64,000 nt of DNA from Entophlyctis helioformis (taxonomy: Eukaryota; Chytridiomycota; Chytridiomycetes; Chytridiales; Chytriomycetaceae). This document shows, one piece after another, positions 56,989 to 64,000 of the stretch; position 1 is the first letter of the stretch; each line of letters starts with the position of its first letter. The position numbers and the translations under genes are program-made. The DNA is taken from NCBI GenBank assembly GCA_025526915.1, contig JAHLKH010000020.1, positions 111,001-175,000 on the forward strand, in the 5' to 3' direction. The notes under the pieces are model-generated. The model was given only the letters and a program-made list of their open reading frames with translations. It had not been told where the DNA came from and did not search any database.

Positions 56989-59469
56989 CTATTGGTCGTT
57001 GACAGACGACGTGCCGGCATACATTGCGTTCAGGCGGTCCTGGTAGAACTTCTTGGCCTCGTGGCGCTTGAGCTTGAACGAGGGCGTGAGCAGACCGCGG
57101 TCGGCAAACTGGGCGTGCTCCAGCACAACGTCCTTGACAATCTCAAAGCCCTTGAGCTCCGTCTCCTTGCGGGCCCATGCGGCCAGCTCCTTCTTGATCA
57201 CGCGACGAACCTCGAGGTCCTCAACGAGCTCCTCAAAGGCACGGCCCTCGGCAGCAAACTTCTTGCTCTCAAGGAACTCCTTGAGCGTCTCCTTCTCCAC
57301 AATGACGACGGCAACCAGGTGCGACTCGGTGCTCTCGCCATGCACAAAGATGCCGTCGACAAGCTCGTGGCGGCTGTACACGCTCTCGACCTTTTCGGGC
57401 GAAATGTACTCGCCCTGAGCAAGCTTGAAGATGTTCTTCTTGCGGTCGATGAGGCAGAGATGGCCGGTTGCGTCCCACTTGCCAATGTCGCCAGTGTGCA
57501 CCCAGCCGTCGGCGTCAATGGTCTCGGCGGTCTTGACGGGGTCCTTGTAGTAGCCGGGGAAGGCAGTCGGGCCCTTGAAGCAGATCTCGCCAGTGGGAGG
57601 GAAGTTGGTCGACAGGTAGCCCATGTCCGGCACGTCAACAAGCTTGATCTGGACACCAGGAACGGGAACGCCGATGGTGCCAGCAGACTCGCGATCGATC
57701 GCGACCGTGTACGAAGTTGAGGCAGTCGACTCGGTCTGGCCGTAGCCCTCAATGAGGGGCACCGAGAAGGCAATCTGGAGGAACTCGGCAACCTCGCGCG
57801 TAATGGGGGCGGCGCCAGTGAACAGGAGACGGATGCGGCCACCGAGCGTCTGGCGGATCTTCTTGAAGATCACGGCGTCCCAGACCTTGTGCTTGTACAC
57901 CTGCTGGCCAAGCCAAATGCGCTTGCCGGTGAAGGCAGCGTTGAAGATGGCCCGCTTGATGGGGCTGGACTTGGACACCTGGCCCATGACCTTGTCGTAG
58001 ATGCGGTTGTAGACACGCGGCGTCGAGGCCAGGCACGTGGGCTTGAGCTCGCCAATGTCGTCCATGAGGTATCGGATGTCGCCCTGCCAGAAGCCGATGC
58101 GCGCACCGGCCCCCATAAAGGCAATGTCGAGCGCCATCTCAAAGACGTGAGCCTTGGGAAGGTACGAGATGTGAACGTCGGTGCTCAGGATGGCGTAGTC
58201 GATGCCGTGCTCGGCCGAGAGATCGGTGCGCTCGACGGCGGCGGTGAGCATCGAGTGGAGGAGCATGACACCCTTGGGCATGCCGGTGGTGCCCGAGGTG
58301 AAGCAGATGAACGCAAGGTCCTTGGGGTCGGGCAGGTCGGGCTGGGCGGGGTTCTGCTTGCCAATGCTCTCAAACTCGGCAAACGAGAGGACGGTGATGC
58401 CCGCCTGGAGGCCAGCCTCCTTGAGCTCGTCCGAAACAGCGTCGTACGTGATGATCGCCTTGAGCGAGGGGGTCTCGTCCTTGATGGAGAGCACGGTCTC
58501 GATCTGTGCAGTGTGGTGGATCAAGCAAAGGAGCGGGTGAGCACGTGAAGAGCGGCATGCGATGGCGATGACACACGCGGGTCGTATGAGCCCCGGTCGT
58601 GTGACTGTGGCAGGGAAGAGGCACGAGGGCACAAGGGCACAAGGGCAGATGCAGCCGGCAAGCACTTACGGTGGCGGACGTGGTAAAGAGGAGCGACAGC
58701 TCGGTAAGGTTGATCATGTACTTGAGCACCGTCTTGTCGGCAACGAGCGTGTCGTAGATGGGCACGTTGACGACCCGCTGGCGGTAGGCAGCGAGCTCGG
58801 TGAGCAGGTACTCGGGCGAGTTCTTTGAGAAAATGCCGATGGTGCCCTGCGGCTTGACGCCAAAGTGCACCATTGCAGAGCTGATGGGCATTGCGCGGCA
58901 ACGAGGCCAGTCAGTCGGCGCACGCCGCTCGCACACCGCGGCGGACAGCAGCGCAGCACAATGGCACTTACGCAACGTTGTCGATGCGGACGGCCGCCTC
59001 GTTGTACGTCTCCCACACATAGTGCTTGGCGACGCCATTCTCAATGAGACGGCGGCCGATGAACGGATCGTTGGCTGGGGAAGAGCGACGGCGCAGGCGG
59101 GCATGGTCAGCAAGAGCCCACCAGACGCTGGCCGCAGAGCTGCAGAGCAGCTCCGCACAGCGGCTGCTCGCGGTGCAGGCATGCTGGACGAGGCAGCAGC
59201 CTCGGCAGCAGCATCGCAAGAACTCTTCAGCCCCAGCGGGAGCAACTGAGCAGCGACTCACCTGATGCAGTCTTGCCCTTGATGAACATGTCCCAGACGG
59301 TCGTGGTGCCGAGCTGCTTGATGCGGTACGAGCGCTCGACGTGCAGGTAGTGCACGCGGGGCTTGCCCTCGCCGGCAATGGACGGGGCGTTGGGCAGCTC
59401 CACGGAGAAGGTCTTGGGCACGTCGTTGGCAGGCATCTTGGGGGCGGGGAGCAGCTGTGCGTTTGTCAT
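56989..59469 (-). CDS. Long-chain acyl-CoA synthetase (fatty acid-CoA ligase)
   Basis: Four exons (59469-59262, 59074-58972, 58880-58670, 58503-56989) join in phase to 678 residues. The N-terminus matches eukaryotic long-chain synthetases (FSVELPNAPSI, YRIKQLGTTTVWDMFIKG). The AMP-binding motif is CFTSGTTGMPKGVML. Then come SYLPKAHVFE, the L motif YGQTES, and WVHTGDIGKWD with the hinge and DRKKNIFKLAQGEYISPEKVE. The C-terminal Lys region FADRGLLTPSFKLKRHEAKKFY holds the catalytic lysine area. The enzyme activates fatty acids with ATP and CoA for beta-oxidation or lipid synthesis. The C-terminus (SSVNDQ) lacks a canonical peroxisomal SKL, so location is unclear. Confidence 0.94.
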
Positions 59470-59754
59470 GGACAGGAATCTGAAGGACAGTGCGCGGCCA
59501 TTTTAAGGAGGCCGACGCCTGGCGAGCTGGCAAATTTGCGGAGATGCGGGGGCGCAATGTGCGGGGGCGTATAAGAGCAAAGTTTATGCCGGGCCGCAAA
59601 GCTGCGGCACAAACAAACAAACACACTCGGGCTGGCATGTGAAGATGTGCGGCTATAGGGTTCATTGAGGCAGCACGCGATCAGAGCGTGTCGACAGACG
59701 GCACTGATTGGTCGAGAGCCACAGATGTGCCTGCTTGGATTTGTTGGTCAGACA
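59470..59754. other. Intergenic region between acyl-CoA synthetase and secreted-protein copy 2
   Basis: It contains the synthetase promoter and, from about 59650, the 3' flank of the secreted-protein gene that is duplicated at about 39345-39423. No gene is seen. Confidence 0.5.
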
Positions 59755-60438
59755 TCAGTTGAGCAGGGCAAGCATCTGGTTCAGCAGCTTCTTCAACTCG
59801 GCGTTGGTGTCGACACCAGCCGCTGCAGGGGGAGCTGCAGGCGGGGCTGCTGGAGGGGCTGCTGGAGGGGCTGCTGGGGGAGGTGTCGCACCACCAGGCG
59901 TGGCAATCTGCAGCTGGCCAGCGCCAACAAAGTCCTTGAATCCTTGGTCCGCGTACAGCCGCGCGACCGACTTGCCCGCGTTGTTGGCGATCGGGCTCTT
60001 GAGGCTGTCGGCTGAAATCTTGTTGATCTGGGCCGCAGTCAGGCTGCCGCCACTGCCAAATGCAGGCACTCCCTCGTCAGACACGAGCGCGAGAATGCCG
60101 CGCAGCTCGGGCGTCTTGGGCAGCGCCGCGTCGCCACAGAACTTGGGCAGCGCGCCAGGCGTGAACGGGTTGAAGTTGGCTTCCGTGTGCACAACTGCAC
60201 GGGCCGCGTCGAGCGCGGCTGCGTTGCCTGGCTTGGCGGCAGCAATCTGGTCGGCAAGCGACAGCTTGGCACAGGGGTCTGCGCCGCCGAGAAGAACGCC
60301 GGGCACTTGGCCGGCGAGACTGCCGCCAACGGCATTCTGCACTTGGCCCTGTGCAGGGGGGTTCTGCTGGCCGAAGCGAGCGTGGACGGGAGAGACTGCG
60401 ACGGCAGCAAGGACGAGAACAGCAGCGTTGACGATCAT
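59755..60438 (-). CDS. Small secreted protein, FGQQNPPAQ family, copy 2
   Basis: Single exon, 227 residues from ATG 60438. The signal peptide is MIVNAAVLVLAAVAVSPVHA, and the mature protein opens RFGQQNPPAQGQVQNAVGG. Two cysteines (ADPCAKL, PKFCGDAAL) could form one disulfide. LPKTPELRGILALVSDE and LYADQGFKDFVGAGQL are conserved with copy 3. A (PPAA)n linker and a short amphipathic tail (VDTNAELKKLLNQMLALLN) close it. This copy is the nearest relative of the body of the 38.7 kb mosaic gene. I do not recognise the family; it could be an extracellular or cell-wall protein. Confidence 0.85.
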   Translation of the reverse strand: MIVNAAVLVLAAVAVSPVHARFGQQNPPAQGQVQNAVGGSLAGQVPGVLLGGADPCAKLSLADQIAAAKPGNAAALDAARAVVHTEANFNPFTPGALPKFCGDAALPKTPELRGILALVSDEGVPAFGSGGSLTAAQINKISADSLKSPIANNAGKSVARLYADQGFKDFVGAGQLQIATPGGATPPPAAPPAAPPAAPPAAPPAAAGVDTNAELKKLLNQMLALLN

Positions 60439-60955
60439 GTTCAATGGAAGTGCGTGTTGCGGTGGATACAGTGGATACAGTGGTAGTGTACAAGGGGCTT
60501 GAGATGAACGAGATGGGGGGAGTGGGAGTGAGAGCCGCCTTGCCTTTTAAGCGCGCAGCATTTCTCCGCAAGTGTCGCAGGTGGTGTGAAGTGGAGTGGT
60601 GGCCCTCGTCTACCAGTGCGGATGCTGAAACGTGCTTTGCGCGTGAGTCATCAGGGCGTCCCATGGGAGGGACTCTGACTGTGCCACAGCGCCACTGCAC
60701 GTCAAGGCGCGTTCGTCTGTGCCATTGCAGCGTCATGGCAGAGTCATGGCGGGGACATGGCAGCGTCATGGTCAGGAGGGGTGGGATGGGATGAGTGACT
60801 GGATAGGGTGCGATGAGTGGCTTGGATGGCTTGGATGGGATGGTGGTATTCATTCGTATGTACATGCATGCCGAGTACAGCAACTGCCGCTGGTGTCCAT
60901 GAACAGCCGAGACACAGTTGGGATGGATGGAGGGCAACGCCATGGCACATGCACA
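60439..60955. other. Intergenic region between secreted-protein copies 2 and 3
   Basis: 517 bp with no gene seen. On the minus strand CTTAAAAG (about 60543-60550) is a weak TATA-like element about 105 bp from the copy 2 start. TCATGGC/GGGATGG short repeats occur around 60730-60840. Confidence 0.45.
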
Positions 60956-61669
60956 TCACAGCTTGCTGATAGCGTCCGACAGCTGCTGCAGGAGTCTCTT
61001 GAGCTCGGCCACTTTGCCGGAAGCGAGCGCGCCGCCAGCTGCTGGTGGGGCTGCAGGCGGTGCTGCCGGAGGGGCTGCTGGCGGGGCTGCTGGCGGGGCT
61101 GCAGGTGGCGGCGGAGGCGTCGCACCGCCAGGCTTAGCAACCTGCAGCTTGTCTGCGCCAACAAAGTCCTTGAATCCTTGGTCGGCAAACAGCTGTGCCA
61201 CAGACTTGCCAGCATTGGCAAGCGGCTTCTGGAGCGAGGCATCGGCAATCGCGTTGATCTGGGCCGCAGTCAGACCGCCACCTGCTCCAAACGGAGCGCG
61301 ATCCTGGTCTGACACGCGAGCGAGGATGCCGCGCAGCTCGGGCGTCTTGGGCAGCGCCGCGTCGCCACAGAACTTGGGCAGCGCGGGAGCAACAAACGGG
61401 TTAAAGTTGGACTCGGTGTGGACGAGCTGCTTGGCAGCATTGAGTGCGCCGGCATCGCCTGGCTTGGCGGCAACAACCGAGTCGGCAAGCGTCAGCTTGG
61501 CACAGGGGTCTGCACCGCCAAGAAGCGTTGATGGCACTTGGCCGCCAAGGGCACCACCGACAGCATCCTGCACTTGGCCCTGTGCAGGGGGGTTCTGCTG
61601 GCCGAAGCGAGCGTGGACGGGAGAGACTGCGACGGCAGCGAGAACAAGAGCGAGCGTTGCTGAGAGCAT
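60956..61669 (-). CDS. Small secreted protein, FGQQNPPAQ family, copy 3
   Basis: Single exon, 237 residues from ATG 61669. The signal peptide is MLSATLALVLAAVAVSPVHA, followed by RFGQQNPPAQGQVQDAVGG. Cysteines and conserved blocks are as in copy 2 (ADPCAKLTLADS, PKFCGDAALPKTPELRGIL, LFADQGFKDFVGADKLQ). The linker is a longer (PPAA)n run and the tail is GKVAELKRLLQQLSDAISKL. Copies 2 and 3 are clearly divergent (many replacements), while signal peptides and the FGQQ start are nearly the same. A TATAAA lies 109 bp upstream of the start. The function is unknown. Confidence 0.86.
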   Translation of the reverse strand: MLSATLALVLAAVAVSPVHARFGQQNPPAQGQVQDAVGGALGGQVPSTLLGGADPCAKLTLADSVVAAKPGDAGALNAAKQLVHTESNFNPFVAPALPKFCGDAALPKTPELRGILARVSDQDRAPFGAGGGLTAAQINAIADASLQKPLANAGKSVAQLFADQGFKDFVGADKLQVAKPGGATPPPPPAAPPAAPPAAPPAAPPAAPPAAGGALASGKVAELKRLLQQLSDAISKL

Positions 61670-62307
61670 GGTTGATGTTGGCCGTCGAGAGAGTGTGTGT
61701 GTGTGAGAGAGAGGTACACGGGCGAGATCGGCTGGTTGGTTGGTTGGATGCCTTGGTAGGAATGCCGGCCGTTTTATATGGCGACGCAGCAGCGTGCACG
61801 GGACAGTCCCATTGAAGGGACCCCTCAGTTGGCGTGCGTGCTCTGCTTGTTCAAGGTGGCGTTCAGCATGGCGGGCATGGAGTGGCGTGGCATCGATGGC
61901 ACTGCGTGTCTGTGGCGTCGTTGGCGTTTGTGTGGGTGGCAAGCAGCCGCACCATCATCGCCACAAGCAAAGTCAATGGAGACGACACGCGAGACGCGTC
62001 GCACTCGCGTGTGCTTGTTCGCGTGTCGCGCGTTTGTGTGTGTGGTGGCGGCGGAGGTTGGCAGCGTCGGAGTTGCGCTCATTGGTCAGCTGTGTCGTCA
62101 GACGGCGAGTGGCAGCTGGGCAGGCTGGTGAGCGGGCGGGTGGGTGAGCGCGGCAAGACATTCGTTGGCGGCACCGGTCGGCATGGCAGCCACTTTACGT
62201 CTTCCCTCGGCTTCCTTGATCATCCTGCACTCATCTGTCCGTTCCTCCATCCATCCGTCTGTCCACACACCCCCAACTGCATTACATCTCGTCTTTTTGG
62301 GGGGCCC
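61670..62307. other. Upstream region of copy 3 and promoter of the last gene
   Basis: From 61670 to about 62155 the sequence is duplicated, inverted, at 38167-38654. From 62156 to 62307 it is unique. No gene is seen in it. The pyrimidine-rich stretch just before ATG 62308 is probably leader of the Gln/His-rich gene. Confidence 0.55.
61773..61778 (-). promoter_or_regulatory. TATA box of secreted-protein copy 3
   Basis: TATAAA on the minus strand, 104 bp upstream of ATG 61669, in the same context as the box at 38545. Confidence 0.6.
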
Positions 62308-64000
62308 ATGTCCAGCGCATCGCCTCCAGCACACCCCCTCGGCACGCTTGCTGCGTCTGCTTCACCGGCTGGCCCACAAGTCAAAGCTGAGGATGGCCAC
62401 GCATCAGAGTCTTTTGCTCTCTGGACACCAACGCCTCCAACCACAACCAGAACCACAGCTGCCCATGCTGCACGTCATTCGTTGACTGCACCGCTCACGA
62501 ATCGTAGCTGGATGCCTTTGGCCGTGTCGCTGCCCACACCGTCTTTATCGTCGCTGGCATCGTCGCCGCATGCAAATACAAGTGCAGGGCACCAGCTCAT
62601 CGGCCAGCCCTCTCAGCTGCCCTATTCCCTCCAGCACCAGCACCAGCACCAGCACCAACACCAGAACCAACACCATTACCGGCAATGGCTCCTGCACCAG
62701 CGCCACGCGCAGACCACTCCACAACATCTGACATTCTCGGGCATGCACCATGAACAGTCTCCGGAAGCAAGTGCTGCCAGAGCTCTTGGACCGTCCACGT
62801 CGACGCGGCCAAGTCCATTTGCAGTGTCAACCGCCGCCTGTTCAAGATCACTCTCAGCCGAAGGCCTGTTTGCCAGCGCCATGTCCGTGCACTCCAGCCC
62901 ATTGCCGTTGGACCTGCAGCAGTCACAGGCACTTTCAGACTCTCAGCTGTCCATGCACATGCCGCCGATGCCATTGGAAACATCGGCCATGCTGGCTCAT
63001 GGCGGATTCGGAGCATACACGACATGGCCAGGCTTTCCGTCGGGTTCCTTTGACCATCTGCCGACTTTGACGCCACAGGCTGGACGGCAAACGATCTTGA
63101 CGCCCTCTGCATCCGCCCGCCACCACCCCTCCAGCCGTCTCTCCGCCAGCTACGACACTCTGTCTCATAGCGCAGATGCCTCCGCCACGGTCACTTCCAG
63201 ACTTTCTGGCGCCGCGTCCGAGTCAGCCGCACTTTTGGCTGGGCACAAGACAGGCGGAGTTTCGAATGGCGCAGCTGGTCGTTTGCGTAAAAGCTTCCCG
63301 TACGAGCGACAGCATCATGACCAACAGCAACAGCAAGAGTCGATGATGCCAGACGGCCGGCAAAGCGGCAGTCCCGCACTTGGTGCAGAGCTGCTTGACA
63401 CGCTCCAGTCTCCATACGCTGCTGCTGCTGCTGACTCGTTTGCTGCACTGCAAGAGCACGAGCATGCCCAGTCAGCATGGCACAAACAGCACCAACTCCA
63501 GCAGCGTTACTCGGGCGACGACGAGCACGGGAACGCTGATCAAGATGCAGAGCTGAACGACGTGCCACCACCGTTCGATCCGGACGCATTGTCCAGCCAG
63601 ATCGGGTTGTTAGGAGCGCAATGGGGAGTCGGTTCGTCGTTTTCGCAGCAGAGTCCACACACGGGATCTTCCAATCATCGTCTCAGCGCGTTCTCGAACG
63701 GCGTCTCGCCCATGGCCTCGATGACCACCACAGTCTCGTCATGCACAACCAGTCCTGCGACCACATCGGCAATGGCTCTTTCGTCTGCAAGTGCACCGTC
63801 GGCCGAATCGTTTTCGACCGCTATCCAGGATCCAGACCGCTTCATGATGAGTGTTGCCTTTGCATCTGCTCTTCTACCGTCTGCGGAAAGAGCTGCCGAT
63901 CTGTTTCGACTCCCATCGGACACGGCAACTCTGCAGGTAAGAGTCTTGAGCATTGTGACACTTTATGGCGTGTTCCTTACCATGTCTGCGTTTCAGATAC
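62308..64000 (+). CDS. Gln/His/Ser-rich protein of unknown function, incomplete at the window end
   Basis: From ATG 62308 the frame stays open to 63936 (543 codons). A GTAAGA donor and a 60-bp intron ending TTTCAG at 63996 follow, and the next exon starts at 63997 and leaves the window. The protein is disordered: Ser/Pro/Ala-rich, with a (HQ)n run (LQHQHQHQHQHQNQHHY), QQQQQE and poly-Ala. The most ordered part is IQDPDRFMMSVAFASALLPSAERAADLFRL at the end, which may begin a domain. A nuclear regulator is possible from composition alone, but there is no DNA-binding motif in view. Confidence 0.7.
   Translation, partial: MSSASPPAHPLGTLAASASPAGPQVKAEDGHASESFALWTPTPPTTTRTTAAHAARHSLTAPLTNRSWMPLAVSLPTPSLSSLASSPHANTSAGHQLIGQPSQLPYSLQHQHQHQHQHQNQHHYRQWLLHQRHAQTTPQHLTFSGMHHEQSPEASAARALGPSTSTRPSPFAVSTAACSRSLSAEGLFASAMSVHSSPLPLDLQQSQALSDSQLSMHMPPMPLETSAMLAHGGFGAYTTWPGFPSGSFDHLPTLTPQAGRQTILTPSASARHHPSSRLSASYDTLSHSADASATVTSRLSGAASESAALLAGHKTGGVSNGAAGRLRKSFPYERQHHDQQQQQESMMPDGRQSGSPALGAELLDTLQSPYAAAAADSFAALQEHEHAQSAWHKQHQLQQRYSGDDEHGNADQDAELNDVPPPFDPDALSSQIGLLGAQWGVGSSFSQQSPHTGSSNHRLSAFSNGVSPMASMTTTVSSCTTSPATTSAMALSSASAPSAESFSTAIQDPDRFMMSVAFASALLPSAERAADLFRLPSDTATLQVRVLSIVTLYGVFLTMSAFQI

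Noticed and set aside
56992..57720. A 242-codon plus-strand open frame
   Set aside because: It is the exact complement of the conserved acyl-CoA synthetase C-terminal half.

Overview
This is a 64 kb window of a gene-dense, GC-rich eukaryotic nuclear genome. Genes are split by short introns of about 40-130 bp, mostly with GTGAGT/GTACGT/GTGCGT-type donors, and intergenic gaps are often under 200 bp. It holds roughly two dozen protein genes and one tRNA gene. There are no operons, CRISPR arrays or bacterial signatures. The gene set (SDH3, Trf4-type poly(A) polymerase, Isa1, Oct1, SLX1, a GRIP golgin, a PX-PB1 scaffold) looks fungal. A MYCBPAP-family protein, which is linked to cilia and flagella, and a voltage-sensor-only channel point to a flagellated (zoosporic) lineage. 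Long ankyrin proteins with a repeating WLHANRTEGCT-like unit are, from memory, a feature of some Rhizophydiales chytrids. A chytrid fungus is therefore my inference, not something the sequence proves.

Layout. 1-2.2 kb: ADCK1-like ABC1 kinase (-). 2.3-6.3 kb: PX-PB1 scaffold (+). 6.5-7.6 kb: SDH3 (-), head to head with a mitochondrial half ABC transporter (+, 7.7-10.8 kb). 10.9-14.4 kb: Trf4-like poly(A) polymerase (-). 14.5-17.3 kb: mitochondrial intermediate peptidase (-), divergent from a 2077-residue GRIP golgin (+, 17.4-23.9 kb). 24.1-26.2 kb: cytochrome P450 (-). 26.5-28.9 kb: two head-to-head genes sharing an inverted-repeat N-terminal module, one of them an ankyrin protein. 29.4-30.8 kb: type I membrane protein with a PYGQQ-repeat tail. 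31.1 kb: tRNA-Arg(UCG). 31.4-37.9 kb: a divergent pair of ABCA-type half transporters. 38.0-39.4 kb: a DUF423/TMEM256-like remnant abutting a mosaic copy of a secreted-protein gene. 39.6-41 kb: 3-hydroxyisobutyrate dehydrogenase. 41.2-46.5 kb: ISA1 and MYCBPAP (-). 46.5-48.4 kb: SLX1 (+). 48.5-50.5 kb: secreted Thr/Ala-rich protein. 50.6-55.5 kb: coiled-coil/WD40 protein (-). 55.7-56.8 kb: voltage-sensor protein (-). 57.0-59.5 kb: long-chain acyl-CoA synthetase (-). 59.7-61.7 kb: two tandem secreted-protein genes, the relatives of the 38.7 kb copy. 62.3 kb to the end: a Gln/His-rich protein that runs off the window.

Several products are mitochondrial (ADCK1-like kinase, SDH3, half ABC transporter, Oct1, HIBADH, Isa1), but they are scattered, and I see no cluster with a single purpose. 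The most distinctive features are structural. They are (i) a 162-bp near-perfect inverted repeat that supplies the 5' ends of two opposite genes, (ii) a mosaic secreted-protein gene whose 5' half matches one tandem paralogue and whose 3' half matches the other, sitting exactly at the broken edge of another gene, and (iii) single-base frame breaks in several otherwise intact genes. Splice models were assembled by hand by matching phase, GT/GC-AG ends and family alignment. They are reliable for most genes and tentative where stated.
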